Shown here piece by piece: positions 25,410 through 33,800 of a stretch of DNA of 64,000 nucleotides. Source of the stretch: Aestuariibius violaceus. GTDB lineage: Bacteria; Pseudomonadota; Alphaproteobacteria; Rhodobacterales; Rhodobacteraceae. The stretch spans positions 1,116,001 through 1,180,000 of the forward strand of contig NZ_JBFONT020000001.1 of assembly GCF_040779325.2 (NCBI RefSeq), in the 5' to 3' direction. The translations under genes and the position numbers were made by a program. The notes beneath the pieces were generated by a model that saw only the letters and a program-made list of their open reading frames with translations, did no database searches and was not told the origin of the DNA. How positions within the stretch are numbered: the first letter of the stretch is position 1; each line of letters opens with the position of its first letter.

Positions 25410-26956
25410 TCCGCCGCCATCCCGAGGACCGAAACATTGCCGCCCTCCAGATCCTCGAAATACCGCCGCACCATCCCCTCCGCTGCCGCCAGCCGATAGG
25501 CGGCAGAGGCGCGCATATCCGACAAAGGCGAGAAGTCCTCACCCAACAACCCGGACGCCGTCGCGAACGTCTCCCGCGCCCAAGGCGCCGCCACCAAAGC
25601 CGCCTCGACCGCGCCCGCCCGCTTCGGCACCCCCGCCATCCCGCCAAACGCCACCCGCGCCGCCCCGATCACCCCGTCCTCGACCGTCACAGACAAGCAG
25701 CCGCACACGGCCGAGATATCCTGATCGAACCGCTTCGACAGCTTGTAACAGCGCAGCCGATCTGCCTGCCGAGCAAACGAGACCGCCTCGACGAACTCCC
25801 CCGGCGCCAGATCCTGCTTGCCATACTCCAGAAAGAAGTCCTCCAGCGGCATCTCCCGCCGGTCCTCCCCCTTCCGTAGATGCAAGAGGGCTCCCAAAGC
25901 GATCAGCGCCGGAGGCGAATCCCCGATCGGCGAGCCATTGGCGATATTCCCGCCCACCGTCGCCGCATTCCGCACCTGCACCGACCCATACCGCCGCAAC
26001 ATCTCCGCGAATGACGGATGCAACTCAGCGACCACTTCCCGCAGTTCCTCGACCGAGGCCATCGCCCCGACGCGAACCCGCTCCTCTCCAACCGCGATCC
26101 CCCGCAGATCCGAACAGCCTCCCAGAAACGCGACCTCTCCCAGATCGCGCAGCCCCTTCGTCACCCAAAGCCCCACATCCGTCGCCCCGGCGATCAGCAC
26201 AGCCTCCGGATGCGCCAGATACCACGCCGCCAGCTCATCAGCCGAGCCAGGCCGAAACCCCGCCCGCCCGCCAATCCCCGGCACCTTCATCTGGCCCAAA
26301 ATACTCCCGCCGGAGGCTGAGGACCGTCTCGGTAACGCTCCGGTGGAGCGTTTCAGGTCCGAAGGGTCGGAGACCGCCTTTACGCGAACCGTCCCCGCCC
26401 CCTCGGTTTCAAGCGACCCACTCGACTGCCGCGCCCCGCTCCCCGCAGGGGCGTCCGCGCGCTCCGCGCGGACTTCCCCGGCCAGCCACGCAGGAACCTC
26501 CCTGTCCTCACACGCCGCCGCCGCCCGCAGGATCGGCGCATATCCCGTGCATCGGCACAGGTTCCCCGCGATCTGATCCGCATGATCCCGCCGTCCGTTC
26601 AGATGCGCCACCGCCATCGTCACCACGAAGCCCGGCGTGCAGAACCCGCATTGCGACCCGTGATGGGCGACCATCGCCTCCTGCACCGGATGCATCTCTC
26701 CGGCCGGCCCCGCGATCCCCTCGACCGTCCGCACCGAGCACCCCTCCAGCTGCCCCATGAACAGAATGCAGGCGTTCAGCGCCAGGGCGTCACCGTCCCG
26801 CACAACCATCACCGAACAGGCGCCGCAATCGCCTTCGTTGCAGCCCTCCTTGGTCCCGGTCAGCCCACGCACTTCGCGCAGCCAGTCCAACAGCGTCACC
26901 GTCGGCCCGACATCGACCCGCACGGCCTCCCCGTTCAGCCGGAACGATACCTCCAT
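25406..26956 (-). CDS. xdhA: Xanthine dehydrogenase small subunit XdhA, with in-frame repeat insertion
   Basis: 516 residues; about 460 is usual. Residues 1-170 hold two [2Fe-2S] sites: CNEGDCGACSVMV with Cys in MGQLEGCSVRTVEG, and GSQCGFCTPGF with GNLCRCTGYAPI. The FAD domain starts near residue 230 (LAAWYLAHPEAVLIAGATDVGLWVTKGL, ATVGGNIANGSPIGDSPPALIALGA). Between them, after WLAGEVRAERA, lie about 60 residues encoded by composite repeat R1 (about 26285-26479). These replace what should be a short linker, so the enzyme probably tolerates them. First gene of the xdhABC-transporter operon. Confidence 0.92.
   Translation of the reverse strand: MEVSFRLNGEAVRVDVGPTVTLLDWLREVRGLTGTKEGCNEGDCGACSVMVVRDGDALALNACILFMGQLEGCSVRTVEGIAGPAGEMHPVQEAMVAHHGSQCGFCTPGFVVTMAVAHLNGRRDHADQIAGNLCRCTGYAPILRAAAACEDREVPAWLAGEVRAERADAPAGSGARQSSGSLETEGAGTVRVKAVSDPSDLKRSTGALPRRSSASGGSILGQMKVPGIGGRAGFRPGSADELAAWYLAHPEAVLIAGATDVGLWVTKGLRDLGEVAFLGGCSDLRGIAVGEERVRVGAMASVEELREVVAELHPSFAEMLRRYGSVQVRNAATVGGNIANGSPIGDSPPALIALGALLHLRKGEDRREMPLEDFFLEYGKQDLAPGEFVEAVSFARQADRLRCYKLSKRFDQDISAVCGCLSVTVEDGVIGAARVAFGGMAGVPKRAGAVEAALVAAPWARETFATASGLLGEDFSPLSDMRASAAYRLAAAEGMVRRYFEDLEGGNVSVLGMAAE
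26285..26479 (+). repeat. Composite repeat R1, copy c, in frame inside xdhA
   Basis: Core CTTCATCTGGCCCAAAATAC then TCCCGCCGGAGGCTGAGGAC, a hairpin AACGCTCC-GGT-GGAGCGTT flanked by GGACC...GGTCC, then a 3' module with CTGCCGCG, CGCTCCCCGCAGGGGCGTCC and CGCGCG..CGCGCGGA. The 3' module matches 38994-39044, and the hairpin module matches 35282-35355, so this is the most complete copy in the window. It encodes the domain linker of XdhA on the opposite strand without stop codons. Confidence 0.85.
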
Positions 26957-27082
26957 GGTGCAAACCCGCCGCCTTACCGATCGCTGCCTTAAGGCCCGCC
27001 CTCGATGCGGCGTAGAAGGCGGCCAGCCGCAATGAAACCGCGCCGCGCCGCCTTTGACAAGCCTCCCGCGGGCCGATTGGCC
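26957..27082 (-). promoter_or_regulatory. Upstream region of the xdhABC-transporter operon
   Basis: 126 bases between the SnoaL-like gene and xdhA. It must contain the xdhA promoter, as xdhA is the first gene. No clear hexamers or operator palindrome are obvious to me. Confidence 0.3.
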
Positions 27083-27472
27083 CTAGCTCAGGACATCCTG
27101 CCGCGCATCGGCCCGGAAAACCGAGATATCCGCATAGACGCCCCAATCGGCGATGCGGCCCTTTTCATCGAAGCGATATATATCCGTGCAGGGCACGGAA
27201 ATCCGCGCCCCGTCCTCCTGCCGGTGAAAGAACGACGTCACCTCGATCACCACGATCCCGTCCTTCTCCCAGGCCAGATGCGTCTCATGCCCCTCCCACC
27301 GGACCAGTTTGCCCTGCGCCGCCATATGGTCCCGCAGCCCCTGCACCCCCTGCCGCGCCGGCAGTCCCGCACAGCGATAGACCAGATCCGGCGCCAGATA
27401 CTCCGCCGCCAGATCCCAATCGCCCAGGCCCACGGCCCGCTCCATCGCCTCCACGGTCTCGATCCCGGTCAT
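27083..27472 (-). CDS. SnoaL-like / NTF2-fold protein
   Basis: 129 residues in one NTF2-like domain: ETVEAMERAVGLGDWDLAAEYLAPDLVYRCAGLPARQGVQGLRDHM at the front, then HETHLAWEKDGIVVIEVTSFFHRQEDGARISVPCTDIYRFDEKGRIADWGVYADIS. Such proteins include small isomerases, hydratases and many with unknown substrates. It lies 60 bases after the last SRPBCC gene in the same direction and may be the final member of the ArsR-controlled unit. Confidence 0.75.
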   Translation of the reverse strand: MTGIETVEAMERAVGLGDWDLAAEYLAPDLVYRCAGLPARQGVQGLRDHMAAQGKLVRWEGHETHLAWEKDGIVVIEVTSFFHRQEDGARISVPCTDIYRFDEKGRIADWGVYADISVFRADARQDVLS

Positions 27473-27531
27473 CGCCCGCTCCTTCGCTCTTCGCGATCAG
27501 AGCTAATGCGCGCCGAGCGGCAAACCAAGCC

Positions 27532-28035
27532 TCAAAGCCCGCGCGCCACCTCTTCCAACTGTGCCGCCGCCGTCCCCCAGCCGGTCGTAAAGCCCATCGC
27601 CTCGTGCGCTTGCGCGTCCTCCGGCGCCAGATGCCGCACGATCACCTCATAGGCGCAGCCGCCCTCGATGGCCCGCATCCGCACATCGGCCGAAAAGACG
27701 AACGCCCCCGGCTCCGGCGGCGGCACCGGCCGGAACCCGGGCGCCAGTGCCGAGGTCCAGACAAGCCGCCGGGCAGGCTGGGCCACCAGAACGCAGCCCG
27801 TGCCTTCCATCTCCCCCTGATCGGGGATCCGCATCACCGTCGTGAACGCCCCACCGGGCGCCGCGACCATCTCGGCCCGCACCGTCTCGACCGGTTTCGG
27901 CGTAAACCAGCGGCAGATCAGCTCCGGCTCCGTCCAGCACCGCCAGACCGCCTCCGGCGGCACCGCCATCTGCCGCTCCAGTCGCAGATCCCGCTCCGGA
28001 TCGAACGGCACCGCCGCCGGGTCATCGTCACGCAT
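27532..28035 (-). CDS. SRPBCC (AHSA1-type) protein a
   Basis: 167 residues with the AHSA1 pattern: LRLERQMAVPPEAVWRCWTEPELICRWFTPKPVE, FTTVMRIPDQGEMEGTGCVL, RRLVWTSALAPGF and a C-terminal HEAMGFTTGWGTAAAQLEEVA. This helix-grip fold usually binds hydrophobic ligands; no ligand can be assigned. It overlaps SRPBCC gene b by eight bases. Start ATG at 28035 is supported by GGAGGAAG about ten bases upstream; longer readings extend into gene b. Confidence 0.8.
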   Translation of the reverse strand: MRDDDPAAVPFDPERDLRLERQMAVPPEAVWRCWTEPELICRWFTPKPVETVRAEMVAAPGGAFTTVMRIPDQGEMEGTGCVLVAQPARRLVWTSALAPGFRPVPPPEPGAFVFSADVRMRAIEGGCAYEVIVRHLAPEDAQAHEAMGFTTGWGTAAAQLEEVARGL

Positions 28036-28513
28036 CCTGAACTTCCTCCGCCAGGGCCGAGGCCAAAGCGCCCAACAGCCACTCCCAGCCGCCCTTGCGC
28101 CGCTCAATCCCATCCGAACCGTCAAAGAAAGCGCCCTGCTCGGTCAGCCGCAGCAGCGTCCCGCCACCCGACTCCTCGAATTCCACGCTCATCAGCGACG
28201 CGGAATGCACGCGCCCGTCCATCGCCATCGTGTAGGCGTAGACGATCCGCTCGCCGTCCACGATGTCGAGATAGACCGTCTCGTTCGCATGCTCTCCCGC
28301 CATCGTCACGTCGGTCGCCGCCATCTTCCAGCGCCCGTGCTCCCGTCCGCCAACCCGGAAATCGAGCGCATAGTCCAGTGTCTCCCAACCCGGCCCCTCG
28401 TGATCCACGAACCACCGCCGCTTCAGCGCCGGATCCGTCCAGGCTGCAAAGACGTGGCCAGGACAGGCGCGGATGCTCCGTTCGATCGTGAAACTCTGAT
28501 GCTCAACCGCCAT
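28028..28513 (-). CDS. SRPBCC (AHSA1-type) protein b
   Basis: 161 residues: FTIERSIRACPGHVFAAWTDPALKRRWFVDHEGPG, FRVGGREHGRWKMA, ERIVYAYTMAMDGRVHSASLMSVEFEESGGGTLLRLTEQGAFFDG and WLLGALASALAEE. The RIVYAY...SLMSVEF...GTLLRLTEQG pattern is typical AHSA1. The ribosome-binding site AAGGAGG with six-base spacing makes the 28513 ATG certain. Second of three SRPBCC genes in a row. Confidence 0.85.
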   Translation of the reverse strand: MAVEHQSFTIERSIRACPGHVFAAWTDPALKRRWFVDHEGPGWETLDYALDFRVGGREHGRWKMAATDVTMAGEHANETVYLDIVDGERIVYAYTMAMDGRVHSASLMSVEFEESGGGTLLRLTEQGAFFDGSDGIERRKGGWEWLLGALASALAEEVQDA

Positions 28514-28544
28514 GTTGGCCTCCTTCCATGATCCAAGGAAAGTC

Positions 28545-29015
28545 TCAGCCCGCCGGCGCGAGCAATTCCGGCAACAGCCGCTCCAACCTGGCCAGAGCAC
28601 TCGTCCAACCGCTCTCATGATCCCCGATCCCGTCCGGCCCGACGAAGGAAGAGACGGCGACATCGACCTTCAGCCGCGTGCCATCCCCGTCCGCCACGAG
28701 GTCATAGGCCACGAGGCTGACGGTCATGTACTCCTCCTCGACCCGGACGCTCTCGGTGAACGCCGCGACCTCTGGAGAGGACAGCCGGAACCACACCGTA
28801 TCCACGATATACATCGGGTTGTCCTGCGGCCCGCAGCGATGCCGGTCCCGCCCGCCCGGGCGCACGTCGCTCTCCTCGACGATCAGCACGTCCTCGTCAC
28901 TCGGTGCCCCCCAGGCCGCCCGCGCCTCGCTCTCGATCAGAAGCCGCCACAGCACCTCCGGCGCCACCGCAAAGCGCCGCTCCAGAGAAAACGTCCCGAA
29001 ATCAACCGCCATCAT
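28545..29015 (-). CDS. SRPBCC (AHSA1-type) protein c
   Basis: 156 residues: FGTFSLERRFAVAPEVLWRLLIESEARAAWGAPSDED, CGPQDNPMYIVDTVWFRLSSPE, MTVSLVAYDLVADGDGTRLKVDVAVSSFVGPDGIGDHESGWTSALARLERLLPE. It shares the general AHSA1 layout but is well diverged from its neighbours. Its start overlaps the ArsR gene end by fourteen bases and has AAAGGA upstream, so it is coupled to the regulator. Ligand unknown. Confidence 0.8.
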   Translation of the reverse strand: MMAVDFGTFSLERRFAVAPEVLWRLLIESEARAAWGAPSDEDVLIVEESDVRPGGRDRHRCGPQDNPMYIVDTVWFRLSSPEVAAFTESVRVEEEYMTVSLVAYDLVADGDGTRLKVDVAVSSFVGPDGIGDHESGWTSALARLERLLPELLAPAG

Positions 29016-29346
29016 CCGTCCTTTCCGATAGCTCCGCGACGACCGCCTCAAGCCGGTCAAGCCGCCGCTCCCACATCCGCCGCTGATCCCGCAGCCAGCC
29101 TTCCGCCGCCGAGAGCGCCGCCGCCTCCAGATGCACCACTCGCACGCGCCCCGCCTTTTCCGACCGGACAAGCCCCGACGCCTCCAGCACCTTCAGATGC
29201 CGCAGGAAGGTGGGCAGCGCGATGTCATGGGGCGCATGCAGCTCCTTCACCGCCGCCGGCCCCTCCACGAGCCGGGCAACAACAGCCCGCCGCGTCGGAT
29301 CCGCCATCGCGCCAAAGAGCGCGTCGAGAGACGATTCGTTAGCCAT
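29002..29346 (-). CDS. ArsR-family transcriptional regulator
   Basis: 114 residues with a winged helix-turn-helix: LDALFGAMADPTRRAVVARLVEGPAAVKELHAPHDIALPTFLRHLKVLEASGLVRSEKAGRVRVVHLEAAALSAAEGWL, then a coiled RRMWERRLDRLEAVVAEL tail. No metal-binding Cys pairs are present; it is of the kind that often pairs with AHSA1/SRPBCC proteins. A perfect 16-bp palindrome (29339-29354) covers its start codon and a second similar site is at 29378-29393, so it almost surely represses its own operon. Start ATG at 29346; a longer N-terminus would run through the operators. Confidence 0.88.
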   Translation of the reverse strand: MANESSLDALFGAMADPTRRAVVARLVEGPAAVKELHAPHDIALPTFLRHLKVLEASGLVRSEKAGRVRVVHLEAAALSAAEGWLRDQRRMWERRLDRLEAVVAELSERTDDGG

Positions 29347-29354
29347 ATGGCTAA
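29339..29354. promoter_or_regulatory. ArsR operator site 1 (overlaps start codon)
   Basis: TTAGCCATATGGCTAA is a perfect 16-bp palindrome. It includes the ATG of the ArsR gene (on the minus strand). Its twin at 29378-29393 differs at two positions. Centre-to-centre distance is 39 bases, close to four helical turns, suggesting two repressor dimers on the same face of DNA. Confidence 0.8.
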
Positions 29355-29377
29355 CTATCATGCTGCTGCGCCAAAAG

Positions 29378-29393
29378 CTAGCCATATCGCTAA
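29378..29393. promoter_or_regulatory. ArsR operator site 2
   Basis: CTAGCCATATCGCTAA is an imperfect copy of operator site 1 (14 of 16 positions identical). It lies in the region that should contain the promoter of the ArsR-SRPBCC operon, between that gene and the divergent lipoprotein gene at 29533. Confidence 0.75.
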
Positions 29394-29532
29394 CCATCGC
29401 TGTGGGCCGCGCGCCACATCCTTTAACCGAGTTTAACGCAAGCCTAGCCCGGCCTGCGCGCCACAAGCTACGCTCCCCGCGTTTCAAACCGTAAATTCGT
29501 TTCCCACCAAACCCTTACCCAAGGACCACCCC

Positions 29533-29973
29533 ATGACCCGCCCTATCCCCGCGGCGCTCACCGCGCTTCTCCTCCTCGCCGCCTGCGCGCCGCTGGTCGT
29601 CGACGGCATCGATTTCGGCACCAACAGCAGCCGATTCGCCAACGACGGCGAATGTGACGACCCGCGCTTCACCGGCGCCGGCATGGCCGATCAACTGAGA
29701 AGCTCGAACATCAAGTCCGATTCCACCGACTGCGCCACCCTCTATCAGGCCGAGCAGATCCGCCCCGCCCGCAGCCGTGCCCAATGGGACCGGGCGCAGT
29801 GCCGCCGGATCGAATACGGCGACGACAGCTCCCCCTATGCCCGCGATGGGGATTGCGACGACCCGCGCTTCACCGGTCCCGGCACGTTTTCCCTGATGCT
29901 CGCCAGTGACCGTGGCAAAGACGCCACCGATTGCCGCGCGCTCTGCAATTCCGGCGCGGTCTGGCTCAAGTAA
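29533..29973 (+). CDS. Lipoprotein with two DGxCDDPRFTG repeats
   Basis: 146 residues. The signal peptide MTRPIPAALTALLLLAACAP ends in a lipobox (LAAC), so it is likely a lipoprotein. Two homologous units follow: FGTNSSRFANDGECDDPRFTG with a Thr-Asp-Cys (STDCATL) later, and YGDDSSPYARDGDCDDPRFTG with ATDCRAL. Each unit has two Cys, giving a possible disulphide, and an acidic loop that could bind calcium. I do not recognise a named family. AAGGA lies eight bases before the ATG. Divergent from the ArsR operon. Confidence 0.75.
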   Translation: MTRPIPAALTALLLLAACAPLVVDGIDFGTNSSRFANDGECDDPRFTGAGMADQLRSSNIKSDSTDCATLYQAEQIRPARSRAQWDRAQCRRIEYGDDSSPYARDGDCDDPRFTGPGTFSLMLASDRGKDATDCRALCNSGAVWLK

Positions 29974-30013
29974 CCACCTTGAACCGGATCGCTTTCCGGG
30001 CGATCCGGTCTCC

Positions 30014-30559
30014 ATGCCCCCCTTCGACCCGCCTCCAACCCTCGACGGTCCGACCTTCCGCCTGGCACCTCTCCGGGCCGGGGACATTCCCGCGCTCACC
30101 GAAGCCGTGAGCGACCCCGTCACCTGGGCCGGGCATCCCGCGACGGACCGGTACAAACCCGAAATCTTCACCCCCTACGCCGAAAAGCTCCTCGCCGCAG
30201 GGGGCACGCTCACCCTCACCGACCGCGCGCAGGACCGGATCACCGGCTGCTCCCGCTACTACCCCGTCCCGGGCGAGGAGGATGGGATCGGCATCGGCTT
30301 CACCTTCCTCCACCACAGCTACTGGGGCACCGGCGCCAACCGCGAGGTCAAGCGCCTCATGCTCGACCACGCCTTCGCCCACGTCCCAGAGGTCTGGTTC
30401 CACATCGCGCCCACCAACATCCGCTCGCAGAAAGCGACCGCCAAACTCGGCGCCCGCTTCGTCCGGGAAGAACCTCTCGGATTTCTCGGCGCTCCACCCG
30501 TCGCGACCTTCAGCTACCGGCTGACCCGAGCAACATGGACCCGCCAAACCTCCTCCTGA
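30014..30559 (+). CDS. GNAT-family N-acetyltransferase
   Basis: 181 residues of RimJ/RimL-like type: LDGPTFRLAPLRAGDIPALTEAVSDPVTWAGHP, then LTDRAQDRITGCSRYYP, GIGIGFTFLHHSYWGTGANREVKRLMLDHAF (acetyl-CoA loop), and VWFHIAPTNIRSQKATAKLGARFVREE. This pattern fits acetylation of small molecules or protein N-termini. The start at 30014 precedes the conserved LDGPTFRL; in-frame sequence further upstream overlaps the lipoprotein gene. Not clearly in an operon. Confidence 0.85.
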   Translation: MPPFDPPPTLDGPTFRLAPLRAGDIPALTEAVSDPVTWAGHPATDRYKPEIFTPYAEKLLAAGGTLTLTDRAQDRITGCSRYYPVPGEEDGIGIGFTFLHHSYWGTGANREVKRLMLDHAFAHVPEVWFHIAPTNIRSQKATAKLGARFVREEPLGFLGAPPVATFSYRLTRATWTRQTSS

Positions 30560-30892
30560 TCCGACCGCGGAACCTGACATCCCTCGCGCCGATCACGCCC
30601 GAGCTTGAGCCCACCCCCTTTGGGCTTTCGCCGTTAACCTTAATCCCCGAATCCCACGTCCCCAATCGGACGGAACCGCCCCACAAGACGCACTTTCCCA
30701 TGGCGCTCCCGCCTACCACCTCAGCCATTAACCTTGACGCCTCGCCCGCAAGAAACCCCGCCCCCTCAGGCGCCGTGCCTCTTCATCTGGCCTCAAATAC
30801 TCCCGCCGGAGGCACCCTTACCCACAAGAAAATGCACCCTCCGCCATTTTCCCCCCTACATCTGCCACGCAGCCCCCGCTAACCTCGCCGAC
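30560..30892. other. Intergenic region upstream of dnaE with R1 repeat
   Basis: 333 bases without a gene. It includes a TTAACCTTAA motif near 30633, another ATTAACCTTGACGCC at 30727-30741, and R1 core copy d at 30781-30813. The DNA is open in frame with dnaE from 30734 and through the repeat, but the family start is clearly at 30893. Confidence 0.45.
30727..30813 (+). repeat. Repeat R1, copy d (upstream of dnaE)
   Basis: Upstream module ATTAACCTTGACGCC at 30727-30741, then core CTTCATCTGGCC-TC-AAATACTC and CCGCCGGAGGC at 30781-30813. It lacks the hairpin and 3' modules seen at 26285 and 35250. Same orientation as all other copies. Confidence 0.8.
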
Positions 30893-33800
30893 ATGAGCGC
30901 CCCCCGATTCATCCACCTCCGTTGCCACACCGAATACTCGCTCCTGGAAGGGGCCGTGCCGGTCAAAGCCCTCCCCGGGCTCGCGGCGAAGCATCAAATG
31001 CCCGCCGTCGCCGTCACCGACACCAACAACATGTTCTGCGCGCTCGAATTCTCCGAAGGCGCCAAGAAGGCCGGAATCCAGCCCATCCTCGGCTGCCAGA
31101 TCGATCTGCAGTACCTCGACCCCGAACCGGGCAAGCGCCCCGAGCCCCCCGCCCCCATCGTCCTCCTCGCCCAGTCCGAGGAGGGCTATGAGAACCTGAT
31201 GGCGCTCAACTCCTGCGCCTATCTCGACGCCGCAGGCGAGCTCCCGCAAGTCACCGTGGACGAACTCGCCCAACACGGTGCCGGCCTCATCGCGCTCACC
31301 GGCGGCCTAACCGGCCCGATTGGCAAACTCCTTGCCGCGGGCCAAAGGCCCAGGGCCGAGGCGCTCCTCACCCGCCTCGCCGCCATCTACCCGACCCGCC
31401 TCTATGTCGAACTCCAGCGCCACCCCAGCGAGGAGCGCCCGCAAGGGAGCGACGAGCGGCTGGTCGAACGCGGTCATGTCGAAATGGCCTACGCGATGGG
31501 CCTCCCGCTCGTCGCCACCAACGACGTCCACTTCCCCAAACCGGACCTCTACGAGGCGCATGATGCGCTCCTCTGCATCGCCGACGGCGCCTATGTCGAC
31601 CAGAACGACCCCCGCCGCCGCCTCACCCCGGAGCATTACTTCAAAAGTCAGGAGGAGATGGCCGCCCTCTTCGCCGACCTCCCCGAAGCGCTCGAAAACA
31701 CCGTCGAGATCGCGAAACGCTGCGCCTTCAAGGCAACCACCCGCGATCCGATCCTCCCCAAATTCGCTGACGACGAGGTCGAGGAACTGCGCCGTCAGGC
31801 GCAGGACGGCCTCAAGGCCCGCCTCGCCGTCATCCCCCACGCCGCGCCCGTGGAAGATTACGAAAAGCGCCTCGACTTCGAACTCAAGATCATCGAGGGC
31901 ATGGGCTTTCCCGGCTATTTCCTGATCGTCGCCGACTTCATCAAATGGGCCAAGGAAAAGGACATCCCCGTCGGTCCCGGCCGCGGCTCCGGCGCGGGCT
32001 CGCTCGTCGCCTATGCGCTCACGATCACCGACCTCGATCCCCTCCGCTACTCCCTCCTCTTCGAACGCTTCCTCAACCCCGAGCGGATCTCGATGCCCGA
32101 CTTCGACATCGACTTCTGCATGGACCGGCGGGAAGAGGTCATCCGCTACGTACAGGAGAAATACGGCCGCGACCGGGTCGGCCAGATCATCACCTTCGGC
32201 GCGCTGCTCTCCAAGGCTGCCGTCCGCGACGTGGGCCGCGTCCTGCAGATGCCCTACGGCCAGGTCGACCGCCTGTCGAAGATGATCCCGGTCGAAGGCG
32301 TCAAACCCGTCTCCATCGAAAAGGCGCTGGCCGACGAACCCCGCCTGCGCGAGGAAGCCAAGAACGAAGAGGTCGTGGACCGCCTCCTCACCTACGCCCA
32401 GCAGCTCGAAGGGCTGCTGCGCAACGCCTCCACCCACGCCGCGGGCGTCGTTATCGGCGACCGTCCCCTCGACAAGCTGGTGCCGCTCTATCAGGACCCG
32501 CGCTCCGACATGCCCGCGACCCAGTTCAACATGAAATGGGTCGAACAGGCGGGCCTCGTCAAGTTCGACTTCCTCGGCCTCAAGACGCTGACCGTCATCC
32601 AGAACGCCGTCGACCTCATCACGGCGACCCGGCCGATCCACACGGCCGCGGACGGCACCGACCTCTACGACCCCGCTCCTGGCACCGAAAACGATATCGG
32701 CGCGATCCCCCTCGACGACGCGGCCAGCTACAAGCTCTACGCCGCCGCCAAGACGGTCGCCGTCTTCCAGGTGGAAAGCTCGGGCATGATGGATGCGCTC
32801 CGCCGCATGAAGCCCGACTGCATCGAAGACATCATCGCCCTCGTCGCGCTCTACCGCCCCGGCCCGATGGAAAACATCCCGAAATTCTGCGAGGTCAAGA
32901 ATGGCCTGACCGACCGCGAAAGCATCCATCCCCTGATCGACCCGATCCTCGACGAAACCCAAGGGATCATCGTCTACCAGGAACAGGTGATGGAGATCGC
33001 CCGGAAAATGGCGGGCTACTCGCTGGGCGGCGCCGACATGCTGCGCCGCGCCATGGGTAAGAAGATCCAGGCGGCGATGGATGCCGAACGCCCGAAGTTC
33101 CTCGCCGGGTCGAAGGAAAACGGCGTCAATGAGAAGAAAGCGCTCGAGGTCTGGAACCTCCTCGACAAGTTCGCCAATTACGGCTTCAACAAATCCCACG
33201 CCGCCGCCTACGCCGTGGTCAGCTACCAGACCGCCTGGCTCAAGGCGAACCACCCCGTGGAGTTCATGGCCGGCGTCATGAACTGCGACATCCACCTGAC
33301 CGACAAGCTCGCCGTCTACTTCCAGGAGGTGAAGAAGGGCCTCGGCCTCCCCTGGCAGCCGCCCTGCGTCAACCGGTCAGAGGCGACCTTCACCGTTCGC
33401 GACGGCACGCTCCTCTACGCCCTCGGCGCGCTCAAGAATGTCGGCGTCGAGGCAATGAAGCTCATCACCGAAGGTCGCGCGAACAAACCCTTCGTCAATA
33501 TCTACGACCTCGCCCGCCGCGTCGACCTCAAGCGCGTCGGCAAGCGCCCGCTCGAGATGCTGGCGAGGGCAGGGGCCTTCGACCAGCTCGACCCCAACCG
33601 CCGTCGTATCTTCGACAGCCTCGACGCGCTCACCGCCTATTCCGCGGCGATCCACGACCAGCGCGGCTCAAACCAGACCTCGCTTTTCGGCGAGGCGGGC
33701 GACGACCTGCCCGAACCGCGCCTCTCCCCGGTGCAGGACTGGCTGCCCGCCGAACGCCTGTCCGAGGAGTTTCAGGCGGTGGGCTTCTACCTCTCCGGCC

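Noticed and set aside
30734..30892. Longer dnaE start at 30734
   Set aside because: The extra residues are translated repeat R1 and intergenic DNA; the family N-terminus begins at 30893.
31307..33295. 662-residue antisense frame inside dnaE
   Set aside because: No domain or start signal; explained by the codon bias of dnaE.
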